A stretch of DNA of 64,000 nt from Isoetes taiwanensis (GCA_021234155.1 JAJEKV010000013.1:3964028-4028027); one strand, 5' to 3'; positions 10,768 through 22,360 are shown, counted from the first letter of the stretch. Program-made: numbers and translations. The notes: generated by a model from the letters alone, not told the origin.

Positions 10768-12139
10768 TTAAGCTTTATCATCCAATTTTTTCCTCAGTTC
10801 AGTAGGAACATGCACATACGCTAAGCATCCATATGCTTTTAACGTGCTAAAATCAACTTTGCTCTTGAAATTTGACCATAAGAGTTCGGGCACATTACCT
10901 TTCAAGCTTGTTGAAGGAAGTTTGTTTCGAATTAACATGGCAGCTCTCGGGGCTTCTTCCCAAAGGTAGTTTGGCAGTCCAGAGTGTTTGATCATAGACC
11001 TTACAGCATCCATAATTGTTCCTTTTTTTCGCTCATCCATTTTGTTGTGGGTTGTACCTGCATGTCATTTGCCTTTTAATGCCATTAGCAACACAATATA
11101 ACTTAAACTTTGTTGAGAGATATTCTCCTCCCCTGTATGACTTGACACATTTTACTTTTCTGCCAGTTTCCCTTTCAGCCTTGTTTACATATTGTTTGAA
11201 AGCAATCAGTGCTTGAGATTTCTTTTCTAGACAATACACTTTGCAAAATTTGCTGAAATCATCTATGAATGATATACAATATCTCTTGTTAGTTATTCCC
11301 CTGATATTCATAGGTCCACACAAGTTTGTGTGTATCAGATCCAAAAGACCACTTGCTCTTTTTTTGCTTTTGAGAAAAGGCAATCTATTTAATTTTCTAG
11401 GAAGGTATCTCTGACATGTAAACTTCTCTGAATTTGTTTCTTTGCACTCCAGCCACCCTTTCTTTATCATAAATTTTATGTTGTTGCAATGAGCATGTGC
11501 CAATCTATTGTGCCAAATTTGTATTTCTGATGCATTCAGATCATTAATACTGTTACATTGCACATTATCCATTTGGAATAAATTTCCAACACGTTTAGCA
11601 TAGAATTTCAATTCATTCCCATAAAAGATAGTATATACTTTGGAATCAAAACTGATTCTATAGCCTAGATCTACTAGTTGGCTGACTGATATAAGGTTTT
11701 TGATAAGAGTTGGGACACACAATGCATTTTCAATATCCATTACTTGTCCTTGAAGGTCTATTAATTGCAGCAACCCTTTCCCTTCAATTTGCCGACGTTC
11801 TCCATTTCCTACTTGAATATTTCTTGAGTGTGTGCCTCCAAAGTTCTTGAGCAGATCAATAGTTTGAACTACTGATCTTTCAGCTCCACTATCAACTACA
11901 AGTACATTAGACTTAAGATTAGCTTCATTCTTATCAAGAATAGCTAATGCAAATTTTACCTCATCCCCATCTTCTGACTCTTCCTTTTCAGCTTTCATTA
12001 TTTCCTTTGTTACATATGTGCCTGCAGGTTTTTTCCCACCTCGACCCCTGTTATGATTTGCTTTTCCTCTTCTGTTGGAAATGGCCTGATTCTTGACAGT
12101 AAAAACATGTCCCTTTTTCATTTCTCCTTTTTCCAGCAA
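10768..12139 (-). pseudogene. Copia protease and integrase
   Basis: A basic gag tail leads to a protease with VLVVDSGAERSVV (the DSGA active site). GAG-pre-integrase follows with IWHNRLAHAHCNN and a zinc-binding-like C pair. The integrase core has LIHTNLCGPM, CISFIDDFSKFCKVY (second Asp block) and SYRGGEYLS where the usual motif is SD.GGEY, so a key Asp is changed. Sequence after NPQQNG is in another frame (10,768-11,040) with LPNYLWEEAPRAAMLIRN and LKAYGCLAYVHVP, the usual C-terminal integrase motifs. Frameshift near 11,033-11,040. Confidence 0.85.
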
Positions 12140-12250
12140 ACAATATCTCTAATGCTTCATCTCTAGTTTTTGCCATGTTCCTAATAAACATAGCAAGTTG
12201 TTCATTTTCTCCTATAGATCTAGCAATAGCAAATACTTGATATCTTTCTG

Positions 12251-12802
12251 TTAGATTGACCCAGCACCACTCAGATCAGCCATTATGTTGTCAAATGTGT
12301 TGAAGAATTCAGAAACATCCTCTCTCAACTTAAGATTTCTTAATTCATTTTCTAGCAAATCTATCTGAGATGAGCTCTTTTCTTCATAATGTTTGAGCAA
12401 AAACTTCCACATTTTTCTAGGGCTCATGTTTCTTAATTTCAACCTAATGGTAGCACTGATCTTACAGTTGACAATCCCCTGAGCAGCTTTTGATCTAGCA
12501 TAAATTGATCTCCTTGCTCCACTGCTCACAGAAGCAGAAGTTCCACCAGAATTTGTGCTGCCAAAGCCTCCAGAACCTGCCGCCACAACATATGAATGAG
12601 AAGCACCATCAGTAGCAGACCTTGCAGGTGTGGTACTCTCTGCACCAACTTGTGCAAATCCTCCTTCATTTTGTTCAACTAGATCCCATAATTCTTCCAC
12701 TTCCAAGATATGCTTAGCAGCATCCTTCCATACTTGAAAACCAGGTCCCCCTTTGTAGACCTCTACTGTGCTTAGTAGATTAGCTCCAAATCTACTTGCC
12801 AT
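12251..12802 (-). pseudogene. Copia gag (capsid) remnant
   Basis: The frame starts with ATG at 12,802 (MASRFGANLLSTVEVYKG). It contains the typical copia gag WKDAAKHILEVEELWDLVE segment and the later RNMSPRKMWKFLLKHYEEKS and SEFFNTFDNIMADL segments of the UBN2/retrotran_gag type. A Ser/Gly-rich insert lies near residues 55-95. The frame stops at 12,251. The next frame, from about 12,139, begins with basic, Gly-rich sequence, so the gag tail is broken by a frameshift. Confidence 0.8.
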
Positions 12803-12810
12803 GATTTCGT

Positions 12811-12824
12811 GCTCTGATATCAAA
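12811..12824 (-). promoter_or_regulatory. Copia primer-binding site
   Basis: The minus strand reads TTTGATATCAGAGC, close to the TGGTATCAGAGC used by plant copia elements to pair with the 3' end of initiator tRNA-Met. It lies between the putative LTR end and the gag ATG at 12,802, the expected place. Confidence 0.65.
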
Positions 12825-13079
12825 TGTTAGAACAACAAATGTTTAATCAAATTATTAACTTCAAGCAATATCCTTACTTAGCAAATGAATACCAATATCC
12901 AATGTATCCCAAATGAATAAACGTATCTTTGCTTATACAATAGTCAAGTACTTAGCTCGAAAAATTCCAAAGCATTGTTTATTCTAGAACTTCTTCTGCT
13001 TTTGACAATACATCCCTTGGTTGGATCGCATTCATCTAATGAATCTTCAAAATGAATCTTCCCTACACTAAATAATACA
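12825..13079 (-). repeat. Putative copia 5' LTR
   Basis: On the minus strand the sequence just before the primer-binding site ends ...GTTCTAACA, a normal LTR end in CA. A TG start at about 13,079 (TGTATTATTTAGTG) would give an LTR of about 255 bp. The outer boundary is a guess because no second LTR exists in the window for comparison. Confidence 0.35.
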
Positions 13080-13484
13080 GGTTCAAACGGTTTAGCAGTC
13101 GGTTTCGAAGTTCGGTGTGTCGGATCAGTCGGTTTTTCTACTTAGAGTCTTCATTTTCCATATATGTAAATATCCCACAGGATCACTGCTAATATTTGGT
13201 AATTTCGAACCATTGAGAATCAGGAATAATTATAAATTTATTTACTGGTGGAATCTTAGGTTATATGATGTCAATACCATATCCCATTATAAGTTAACTT
13301 AGATTTCTTCTCAGAAGTTTGACTCAGGATTCTTCTGCAATACATCAACATATATGATAACTACAACCATTCCCAACATTGAGTACGCGAAGTTATTCAC
13401 ACATATACAAATCTTTAAGCCGTGTATGGGAACTTGAAAAAAATTCACATATACAAGAAATTTATCGCGGCGGCCAAGGCCGCC

Positions 13485-13614
13485 GCGAACATTTCTCTTC
13501 TCCATTTCCCATATGTCTTGGAATTTTTGTCATCGCGAACATTTCTCTTATCTATTTCCCGTATGTCTTGGAAGTGAATCTGAAGACATGAATATTCGAG
13601 AACATTTCTCTCCC
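13485..13614. repeat. 48-bp tandem repeat, about 2.3 copies
   Basis: CGCGAACATTTCTCTT followed by CTCCATTTCCCATATGTCTT recurs once almost intact about 48 bp later, and its first part again near 13,599. It lies beside a GGCGGCCAAGGCCGCC inverted repeat near 13,470-13,486. Confidence 0.75.
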
Positions 13615-14473
13615 GACTCACTAATATGTAGCATAATAACAGGGGGCGTTTTTTGTGTTTTCGTACGCTTTTCACAAAGATTTTCCTAAGATTTCATGGC
13701 GTATTCGAATGGATGTACTAATGCGTACATCTAGAGCGCACCATTTCTTAGTCATTGATTTAGCTTTTTTTTTTCAATGGTCCAACATCCAAGGGCTCAC
13801 AACAAAAGCCCTCTTTTTATTTTAGGGGCTGAACATGCAAGCCTCGTGGATAGCATTTCAGGGCAAGCATCAAAAAAACCATTTTAGGGTTTTATTCCTT
13901 CTTCGATTCTATTTTCTTTTTGCAGGGATCGACAGGTGAAGGCAAAGGATAAACTCCTTAGTCGGAGGAGAGGTTGGGTCTGGTGGGTGTATGAAATCAA
14001 AGCCAGTTTCAACAGCTTGCAGCAACAAGACCGATTTAGAGTTTGCTTTTGTTTGTGCAGGTAGTAGCAGAAAGAGATTTCAGGATGTTTGTTTTAGATG
14101 CTGGCGCTCTTGGTAAAGGTCGGGCCTGTATATAAGGGCAGTTGAGAACATGCATATCTCAACTTTTGCTACAGCTTTGGACCCCGACCTCTGCTACAGT
14201 AACTTCTGGATGCTACAGTAACTTGTGGACGCGCTACATGATTTCCGACCTTGTTCCCGACAACAGCAACTGCCCGACACAAACACAAACACTCAGATCG
14301 AATCCAGTCCTTTCCAGATCCCATTCTTATCCTTTATATTACTATAAGCCATATCCTTTTTGTATTGCAGGTTATCCAAAGCCATAGCTTTTGAAATCCT
14401 TTCAGATAAATCTTGGTCGTTCTTAGTTGTTACAGCAATTTGCAATTGAAGAAATGCCATGAGGAGTGAGTAG

Positions 14474-14527
14474 CACTATCTTATTGTGTCAGAATTTACA
14501 CACTATCTTATTGTGTCAGAATTTACA
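14474..14527. repeat. Perfect 27-bp tandem repeat
   Basis: CACTATCTTATTGTGTCAGA plus ATTTACA occurs twice in direct contact with no difference. A perfect pair implies a recent duplication. Confidence 0.9.
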
Positions 14528-15614
14528 TGTTCGCTCATTCTCTGCTTACCGTTTTCCAGAAGGAATTTCTTCCATTATTACTTGAAGCTGAATGACAGGA
14601 GGGTGGCAAAAGCAATATCACTTATATGCCTGTATGTTGCTTTCACTGTGCCTAATACTCTAGCATATAAGACTCTACATTTCAGCTATCTTGGTTGGAG
14701 GTGGAAAGATGAAATGTAAAACATACTATACAAAAATGATGTCAAATATTACCAGGGCCTGTTATATGCTACAGGATGATTTGTTTGCAATAGAGGATGG
14801 CTTCCAAGAAATAATGTCAATATTAGCAGGACCTATTATATGCAGCAAGCTGATTTGTTTACAACAGAAGATGGCTTCCAATTCATATCTAATAATTTGC
14901 ATGACTCAACCAAAATTTATGTTGTGGTGAATGTAAAATATTCTTCTTTCATTTCTAGTCTGGTTTGTTTAACAAAATATACCACTCGCACATGATTATC
15001 CTATATTAGCGTGTTGTTGTGAAGGAGGTTGCTGGTTGGAAGAGCTTTTCTGAGGACTTGCTATAGGACTAGGTTGCATACTTGTTCAGGACTAAGGTTG
15101 CACCAATCTAGGTTATATTAAAAAATGAGGCACAAGAAGTACTTAAAGGATTGGGTATCATAGAATGTGATTCTTGCGGGATATGCTGAACATGAATTTC
15201 TCCTCAACGCAATTGAGCTCTAAGGAAATGCTTGGTCATGATTTGATTTTCTGAAATGCCACAGTTTATACATATGCCAGGCATGCATGGAGAGCTTAAA
15301 AAAGCTTAAATTATTTCTCAGCAGATACCGGAAAGGGATGGGTTCAGATGGGTTTAGATGGACTACCATGGTTGCAACTTAAATTGCACAGATGTAAAAA
15401 TTGACTCTTTATATTGTGCTTAACTTATTGTTTTGAAGAATCAAATTATGTATGTATGCCATTCTAGACTTGTCTTCTGAAATTGGATTACATGCTCAAG
15501 TGTTTCTAAAGTTGTTACATGCATAAGTGTTTCTAAAATTGCTACATGCATATATGCCATCCTTAGTCGCCCGAAGCCTTGTATTAGGGCCCTAGGCCCA
15601 AAAGTTTTTTTAAT

Positions 15615-15957
15615 ATAACAATCAACACACAACTACCATTAACATTATTAACACAAACCGCATTTAACACATTTAAATTAAAATCCCCCTTAAACCCCCT
15701 TTGGTTTGGGTGCATATTCACACGGGGGGTTACGTAGGGCAGCGAGAGCCCCAAAAATATATTTACAATACATGTACAAAATTAACACCATTAAGTACAT
15801 TCTCTCAAACCTTATAGTATTTTGCAAGCCTTAATATACAGTATACAAAACTTGTACATGCATACCCCACAAATGAGGATCGCTATGTACGGTCCAGATC
15901 TTGGAATAAAGGGCAAATATGCCCATCCGACAGCTCTCGTTGCCCGGAATAACCCCC
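15615..15957. mobile_element. MITE-like inverted-repeat element R1, copy 1
   Basis: The left arm starts TATAACAATCAACACACAAC and runs through CCCCCTTTGGTTTGGGTGCA to a GGGCAGCGAGAG block. The middle is ...CACCATTAAGTACATTCTCT...TACGGTCCAGATC. The start of the right arm reads ACAGCTCTCG.TGCCCGGAAT and breaks off after CCCCCCGTG. The arms are inverted repeats of each other. Three more copies are in this window. No coding capacity, so it is probably a non-autonomous DNA transposon. Confidence 0.75.
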
Positions 15958-16274
15958 CGTGGATGGTCAATTAAAGCAGTTCAAGTCCTTCCCTACGTGG
16001 AATTGCAAGCAAACAGATTGGAGACAAAGATAAATAAATCCATATGAGGACACGCGCTGAAATAAGCAGGATAGCATGACTCCCAAGTTTTAATAATATT
16101 TCTTCTTGAAAATATGCAAGACCATTGACATATATTCTAATCCAGGAATGTTTCTTTTGGTTGAATATAGATGCTGATATGTTGGGAGACTGAGGACATT
16201 AGTGGATCAAAGGGCCAGAATTCATTGAAGGAAACACGAAAGACTCCAACAAAACCCATGCCCTAAAAGCCGGG

Positions 16275-16795
16275 GAACCAGCTTGACGAGTAGAGCAACC
16301 GGTTCTACAAAATACGACAAATTGTTATGCAGATGCTTCGCGATACAGATTACCTTGTTGCAAATGTTGAGCCCCTCACTAGATATTAGTTTAGGCAGAA
16401 GTTTGGCAACAAGTCCAAGAGAGCGGACCTGGTCATCAGCAAGGAAAAACGAGATGATTCCAGTGAAAAGGTAATCCATATGGAAACTTAGTACTATCAT
16501 GTGATCTATGCAAAAGAAATTTTGTTAGCAGTATGTGTGAGGGAAATCACTCAATGACGGGAGTTTTACTTCACGCTATACCACTTCTTGTTTTGCAGAT
16601 TTTTTTTGTTCTTTTTTAAGGATCTGAAGGTTGGAATGAAAATAGTCAAAACTTATCTGAAAATAATGAAGGCTAAGAGTGTTGTTGGTGCAATTCTTGT
16701 TATACGAACAAACCTTACACTTAGGGAAAAATATGAAATCATAAAAGCTGCACGAGAGTACATTTCGAAACTTTCCAGGTTCTACTTCTGCATTT
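16275..16795 (+). pseudogene. RPB5-like RNA polymerase subunit, 5' exons
   Basis: Two exon-like blocks encode the N-terminal half of RPABC1/RPB5, a shared subunit of nuclear RNA polymerases. Block 1 (about 16,275-16,480) reads FYKIRQIVMQMLRDTDYLV and then KRADLVISKEKRDDSSEK, ending at a good donor AAG|GTAATC. Block 2 (about 16,600-16,780) reads DLKVGMKIVKTYLKIMKAKS and AILVIRTNLT, ending at CCAG|GTTCTA. The family has YRIRKTVMQMLRDRGYLV, KVGVKT.KTY..RMK and RAILVVQQNLTPFA at these places. Two in-frame TAGs in block 1 and an off-phase T-run at the start of block 2 argue for a pseudogene. The C-terminal part is at 24.4 kb, same strand, about 7.6 kb away. Confidence 0.78.
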
Positions 16796-16799
16796 CTTG

Positions 16800-17385
16800 A
16801 AATGATTCAATATACCACCATATTTGGGAGTTAGCAGTTATTAGTTACATAAGAGCCAATGTCAAACGAGTTATCAGCAAAGGTGATAACATGTTATTTT
16901 CTTGCTAAAGAAACAAATTTGATTTTTAACAAATTGAGACTTGTTTCTGACTACTTCAAACAGACTGAATTCAAATATGGGATCATAATTCTCAACAACG
17001 TACTCTAGCCTACGAAAACTTTATCTTAGTACCTAAACCTTTGTTGCGCGCCAGAAGGGGTTGCTTGTCCAAAAGCTATGTCTTCAATAACAATTAAGAC
17101 ATACTCCCACTCTGATCCCTTCCCCATCCTGAAAAGGTCACATAATTAAGCATAAATGCGAGGACCGACTAAAATTTAAGCAAGTTTGCAAGCAAAAGCA
17201 CATCGCAAACATTTAAGCACATTGCAAAGCTAAAGAACATGACAGTAAAAAAAGCACACAAAGCAAGCAAAAATTGAGTATGATTATCAGCCCATAGATA
17301 TGCATAAACCCGAGTATTGGCAATTTTTACAGAATAAATTGTGTTGGTGCTATCGTTGGAAAATACCCTATAGTAAGGGGAATCA
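16800..17385. other. Intron-like stretch after the RPB5 5' exons
   Basis: AT-rich sequence without a recognisable gene. It is probably the start of the RPB5-like gene's intron, into which the MITE-like copy, the LINE and other sequences at 17.4-24.4 kb were inserted. Confidence 0.4.
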
Positions 17386-17387
17386 TC

Positions 17388-17775
17388 CACACAAACCATT
17401 ACATCCAGCACTCTAAAATTAAATCCCCTTGAAACACCCTTTGGTTTGGGTGCATATTCACACGAGAGGTTACTCTGGGCATCGAGAGCTGTTGAATAGG
17501 CATATTCACCCTTTATTCCTTAATCTACACCGTACATAAAGTTCCTCGTTTGTGGGGTATGCATGTACAAAATTTGCTATACTGTATAACAAGATTTGCA
17601 AAATACTATAAGATTTGAGGTAATATACTACATGGTGTTGATTTTGTACATGCGAAACATAATTTTAGGGGCTCTCGCTGCCCTACGCCACCTCCCATGT
17701 GAATATGCAACCAAACCAAAGGGGGTTTCAAGGGGGATTTAATTTTAGAGTGCTGGATGTAATAGTTTGTGTGTT
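17388..17775. mobile_element. MITE-like element R1, copy 2 (both arms)
   Basis: Left arm CATTACATCCAGCACTCTAA...TGGGCATCGAGAGC, a middle of about 200 bp, and right arm GGGCTCTCGCTGCCC...TTAGAGTGCTGGATGTAATA. The arms are about 95 bp and pair over most of their length. This copy lacks about 45 bp at each outer end relative to copy 1, so it is a shorter subfamily. Its right arm directly abuts the LINE and supplies the first in-frame ATG of LINE ORF1. Confidence 0.8.
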
Positions 17776-18472
17776 AGCCCAAAAAAATGTGGAGAAGACG
17801 AACGAGGAAATGCAACGCAGAATGAACGAGATCGAAGAGGAGAAAGCAAAGATTCTGCAAAGGTTGGTTGAATTAGAGAAATCAAATGTTGAATGGGAGT
17901 CTTTTGATAGGATAAAGCCACATTTAGTGGAATATGAGGAGCAAAGTAAAATTAAGCATGATGTTAGGCTAATTGGGATAGCAGAGAGACCTAATGAGGA
18001 TATGTATCGAGTTACTGCAGAAGTGTTAGAGACAGTATTCAAGGAACACAGGAGCGTCATTGTCAAGGCTCTGCGGTCAGGACAGTGGAGGGGGAGATCG
18101 AGGCATATAAACCTGACACTGAGAGACATGGCAACCAAGGAAAGAATGTTGCGGATGGGATCCAGATTGAGGAATGGAATCAAAGTACAGGAGTCCCTAA
18201 CGGTGATGCAGCGACAGGGGCTACACAAGGAATTAGCCAAAGCCAGGGAACTGAATCAAGCAGGGATACAGGCGGGGGTCAAGAATGGCAAGGTCTACCT
18301 CCACAAGAGAGTAAGAGAACAAGCGACCCAACCGCAAGAACAGCCAGTGGGGATGCAGGGGATAACAAAAGCAACGGAAGCAGAAAAGGAAAAGGAAAAC
18401 ATACACGAAGGCAAAGATAACAGGGCGGGGAGAACGATTGCAAGGGGGCAACCGAGGGCTTCATCACGTTAG
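17699..18472 (+). CDS. LINE ORF1, L1-type RNA-binding protein
   Basis: A 257-residue open frame. Residues about 30-75 are a charged coiled coil (NEEMQRRMNEIEEEKAKIL). Residues about 90-165 resemble the RRM-like/CTD region of L1-type ORF1 proteins: VRLIGIAERPNEDMYRVTAE, LRDMATKERMLRMGSRLRNG. The tail is basic, Gln/Lys-rich and has a RGQPRASSR end. The first ATG at 17,699 lies in the arm of the adjoining MITE-like repeat and gives an atypical start. The LINE's own reading more likely begins near 17,780-17,815. ORF1 proteins bind LINE RNA and form the ribonucleoprotein used for transposition. Confidence 0.75.
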   Translation: MNMQPNQRGFQGGFNFRVLDVIVCVLAQKNVEKTNEEMQRRMNEIEEEKAKILQRLVELEKSNVEWESFDRIKPHLVEYEEQSKIKHDVRLIGIAERPNEDMYRVTAEVLETVFKEHRSVIVKALRSGQWRGRSRHINLTLRDMATKERMLRMGSRLRNGIKVQESLTVMQRQGLHKELAKARELNQAGIQAGVKNGKVYLHKRVREQATQPQEQPVGMQGITKATEAEKEKENIHEGKDNRAGRTIARGQPRASSR

Positions 18473-18559
18473 AAGGGAACAGAACAGAGTAACAGAAGAA
18501 ACGGAGGCGGGGAAACGAAGATCAAGACAACACAAACAGAGTTCGGGGCCAACTCACAA

Positions 18560-19450
18560 TGAAGACCGTGAGGGAGACCAAGAAGAATAGGCAAAGGGTA
18601 CGTAAAACATGGAAACCCCGGCGAGCAACCCGGGGAAAAGACGCCGACATTATCGAACTGCGACCGCACCCGCAGGTGGGATGATGGAAAAAGACTAGAA
18701 AATGCCCACGGCTGCGACATAATATGCTTAGCAGAAACATGGGAGCATAACGTCAAAAGGCTGCCAGAGGAAGAAGGGTACCAACTGTTCACGTGCTGGA
18801 AAGACAAGGATTTCAAGATAGGGAGGGGAAGTGCAGGTTTGACTTGTTATATAAAGAATAATGTAGTTAACAGTGCATGTATGTTACATTCAGATGTCAA
18901 TAAAAGATATATGGTCTTGAATATCCAATTGAAAAATAAACAAGAAATATGTCTGATAATTACATATTATCCGCCAAACAGTGATAAGCTAGAATTGCTG
19001 GACTTAGGGGAAAATATAATGAAATGGAAAGAACAGGGATCAATGGTACTAGTAGGAGACTTAAACGCTAGAACCAGACAGGAACAGTCACAAAGCACAC
19101 AAATAGAGGAGAAAGATGGCCAGATAACATACACAACAAGGGCACCGGAATGGCAGAGAGACACAGAGGATAAGGCATAGGTCAATGCTAAAGGTGAATT
19201 ACTGCTGGAAGTCTGCACGGCAACGGGAATGATCATAGCTAATGGAGTAAAGAAATGGAGGGGATCAGGGGGTTTTACAAGTCAGAATGCACACGGTAAG
19301 AGCATAGTGGACTATGTAATCTTGAATGACCAAGCAGCAGGAAGAATAGAAGGACTAGTGCTACAGGAGTGGCCAACAGGAAAAAGAGAAAGCCACAGAC
19401 CGATCCAGTTAACAATCAGAATAGAGGGGGCACCACAGATTAATAGCACA
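18560..19450 (+). pseudogene. LINE APE-type endonuclease
   Basis: Peptides in more than one frame give the endonuclease motifs in order: DIICLAETWEHNVKRLPEEE (metal-binding ET block), SAGLTCYIKNNV, ICLIITYYPPNS, MVLVGDLNAR (the GDxN block), GKSIVDYVILN (S.IDY block) and ESHRPIQL (normally SDHRPI; the Asp is replaced by Glu-Ser context). A TAG follows EDKA at about 19,180. The enzyme normally nicks the target strand to prime reverse transcription. Missing or altered residues and the stop make this copy defective. Confidence 0.8.
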
Positions 19451-21329
19451 GGAAGGAATGAGGATAAGAAGGACAGAATGAGGATCCAATTCCAGGAGAA
19501 ATACGCAGAAACATTCATACACACAATCAGAGAGGAAATGGAAAAATGGGATTGGGAAAGACACAACGCGAACGACAATGGAAACACCCTCAATGACATC
19601 ATGGTAAGAGCAGCTACAGAGGTGTTTGGGAAAAGGATCAAAACCAGAAAGAACAGGGCATTCAGAGCATCAGTATGGTATGATGATGAGTGTAGAGAGC
19701 AAAAAAGGAAAACAAAAGGACACAGAGGAAAGGAGACATACCAGAAAGAAAAGGCAGCATACATAAGATTACTAAAGAAGAAACGGTATAATAACCTGCT
19801 ACAGCACCAATGGTATATGGGAAAATTGTTAAAGAAACAGCCCCGGAGATTTTGGAGGGGACTCAAACAGAAGGGAGGGGACAACAATATGAAAGCAAGG
19901 AATGAACAAGATGATTTCGGAACAGCGGGATGGGAGAATTACCTGGATAAATTGTATAAAACAGGGGCACCACCAGTACCAATATCAATACTGCAGGATT
20001 TGGACAAACCATGCTTCAGCATGATAGAAGTAATGATAGCCCTAAACAGGATGGCTAACCATAAAGCACCGGATCTATATGGCCTGACTGTAGAATTGCT
20101 GAAGTGTGCTGAGACAGAAATCAGCAGACAGATCACAGACATTTTCAACGGCATACAATAGAGTCATACCTCTACATAAGGCAGGGAGCAGACAAGATCC
20201 AGGGAACTATAGGACGATAATGATGAGCTCCATTTTCGCGAAATGGTTTGGAAAAGCACTAGATAACAAATTAAAGAAATGGGCAGAAGAAGGGAACATG
20301 AGAGCACAAGGGCAAGCAGGATTCAGGCCGGAACACTCAACCACCGACCACCTGGTGACTCTTCGGGTACTAATAGAGCAGAACAAAGCACAGGGGAGGA
20401 AGATCATCTGTTGTTTTGTAGATTTCAGAAAAGCATTCGACACAGTTCCGAGGGAGAAGCTATTAAAAAGATTGATAGACATGCGGGCCCCGATAAATAT
20501 GGTTGGGTCGATTGCAAGACTATACCATAAAGTATATGCTAAGATGGAACAGGAAGGACAGCCGATAATCTGTGACACATGCGTAAAACAGGGCTGCCCG
20601 TTATCTCCAACTCTGTTTGGAATATACATAGATGCTTTGCAGGGATACATAACAGAACAGCAAGGGGACGAATATGCCCCCATACTAGGAGACACGAAAG
20701 TACCAATAATGCTATATGCTGACGATCTAAGCATGATGACCACAAAAAACAAAGGGATGCACAAACTGTTAAAAATTCTAGAACAATTCTGTGGAGAAAC
20801 ATGGCTGACCGTGAATCTGGCAAAAACCAAGATAGTCATATTTGGTCATAAGAACAGACATAGACCCTTTAGATATAAGGAAAGAGACATAGAGGAAGCA
20901 ACGGAATACAGATATCTAGGGTATGACGCGCATGGTACAGGGAAATGGGTCAAAGGAGCTGACGCCAGATTCCAATTAGCTATAGGGAGTTAGTTTAACA
21001 TGAAGAATTTCTGCAACAGAAGCAGAATAATTGACTGGGACATCAAATGCTACCTATTCAGTGCAGTGGTAGCCACCGCTCAGTTATACGGGGCAGAAGC
21101 ATGGGGGCCAGGCCTAACAGACAGAAATTGGGAAAAACAGGAAGGAATCCTTAGGCAATGGCACAGACAGGAATTCAGGGTAAGGACAAATACGCCACTA
21201 ACAATCATGATCCTCGAAACAGGGCAAAAACCAATGGAGGTGAGAGCATGGGAGAGGACCATAAGGTACCTGATCAGGGACAATGCAGGAGACATTCAAG
21301 GAAAACTGTCCAGTATTGCAATTACCTAA
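19450..21329 (+). pseudogene. LINE reverse transcriptase
   Basis: An N-terminal region with MANHKAPDLYGLTVELLK leads to a frameshift near 20,155. Then PLHKAGSRQDPGNYRTIMM, QAGFRPEHSTTDHL, CFVDFRKAFDTVPRE (first Asp), VKQGCPLSPTLFGIYID, MLYADDLSMM (YADD catalytic pair) and LAKTKIVIFG. The post-RT region has AQLYGAEAWGPGL, the LYG.E.WG motif of plant and animal LINEs. There is a stop at 20,993 and again near 21,329. All RT catalytic residues are intact. Confidence 0.88.
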
Positions 21330-21374
21330 TCAGCAAAATCACACATCCTCACAGGAAGTGGATGGTTTAAAGAT

Positions 21375-21845
21375 GTGGCAGTTTGGACCAGAGAAATGGG
21401 ATTAAATTTGAGCGACCTAATTGAAGAAGGGCGGTGGAATGAGGAATGGGCAGACAGAGCCACAAGAACATGGCTGCAAAGGCACACAGGCCCCAAGACA
21501 GCCTGGCTCACGTGGGTTTTCAACCCAGACCAGCAAATAGGACACCAGATGTACCGGGATAACATATTGGGGAAAAACAGAAGAGACATTCTGGCCAGAT
21601 TCAGGATGGGAAGTCATGATCTAAGAATCGAAAAGGACAGGTGGAGAGGGATAGACAAGGAGGACAGGATATGCAGAATCTGTGACGGTGGGGGAATAGA
21701 GGATGAGAACCACATGATTAATGATTGCCCGATCTACGGAGACATCAGAGACAAGTACAGAAGTATAAGATGGGGGGAACCGGTCTACGTTCTAATCGCT
21801 TCGAGATTTGGCAGACGCGATTCAGAGAATGCTGACAAGACATAG
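21375..21845 (+). pseudogene. LINE C-terminal zinc-knuckle region
   Basis: An open frame with CRICDGGGIEDENHMINDCP, a C-x2-C-x9-H-x4-C pattern found at the C-terminus of many LINE ORF2 proteins. Preceding sequence (GPKTAWLTWVFNPDQQIG, ILARFRMGSHDLRIEKDRW) is typical of this region. The terminal stop is at about 21,845. About 290 bp of 3' untranslated sequence follow before the pentamer tail. Confidence 0.8.
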
Positions 21846-22360
21846 AGAAGTACACAGTGAAAGAGGGTTCGTAATATGATCCGTACAAAACGGGTCATAA
21901 AACCCCATACAAATTGTTCAGTTAAAAGCTGATTGATAACGACGCATCACTGCACGGCCAAGAAGCCGAGATAAAGCGGGATGCCGGTATTAAAAGAAAA
22001 AAGTCAGCCTTCAGAAAAGGCTACATAATAACAGCGTGATGTGCTAGTAGCACCCTTTTTAGGGAGCTCGCCCATGCTACACAAGTCCAGGGGCCTCGCG
22101 GCACAAGGGACATTAATGTATTCTATTCTATTTATTTAGGAATTTAAAATAGCAAAAAGAAATAGAAACCATGATATAAAGTTTAAAGGCTTCAATATTG
22201 TAGCGATGTAAGATGTGATAATGTTCATTGATGCAATGGTGGGAATGCTAATAAGCATGTTGCTCATAATAATGGTGGTGCCATATTCATCGAACATGGA
22301 TCCACTCGTGAAGGTAGAGCAAGACGTAGCATCATCCTTGTTGTTGGAGCTGTGAGAATG

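Larger units (their letters stand above)
8812..13079 (-). mobile_element. Ty1/copia retrotransposon, decayed
   Basis: The order on the minus strand is: putative LTR (13,079-12,825), primer-binding-site-like sequence, gag, protease, GAG-pre-integrase, integrase, reverse transcriptase and RNase H, ending near 8812. Protease before integrase before RT is the copia (Pseudoviridae) order. The coding region is broken into at least seven frames. No second LTR is visible on the left, so the element is truncated or its 3' LTR was deleted. It cannot move by itself. Confidence 0.9.
13080..15610. other. Gene-poor stretch with small tandem repeats
   Basis: No domain-bearing ORF was seen. Around 13,860-14,460 there is GC-richer, C/T-rich sequence with TATATAA near 14,128 that could be a promoter or LTR relic. 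Tandem repeats are listed separately. A further 31-bp repeat (GTTTCTAAA.TTG.TACATGCAT) lies near 15,500-15,560. Confidence 0.35.
17776..22136 (+). mobile_element. LINE non-LTR retrotransposon, nearly full length
   Basis: The order is ORF1 (RNA-binding), APE-type endonuclease, reverse transcriptase with intact YADD, and a C-terminal zinc knuckle, ending in a short TATTCTATTCTA tail at about 22,121-22,134. Base composition is purine-rich on the coding strand, unlike its surroundings. Frameshifts or stops near 18,472, 19,180, 20,155, 20,993 and 21,329 break the second ORF, so this copy looks inactive although most motifs are preserved. The 5' end adjoins the R1 inverted-repeat element. Target-site duplications could not be identified by eye. 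Confidence 0.9.

Noticed and set aside
17728-18240. 170-residue minus-strand frame opposite LINE ORF1
   Set aside because: Antisense shadow of a purine-rich coding strand. It has no protein features, while the plus strand has clear ORF1 motifs. The same applies to minus-strand frames at 19,312-19,887 and 20,207-20,839.
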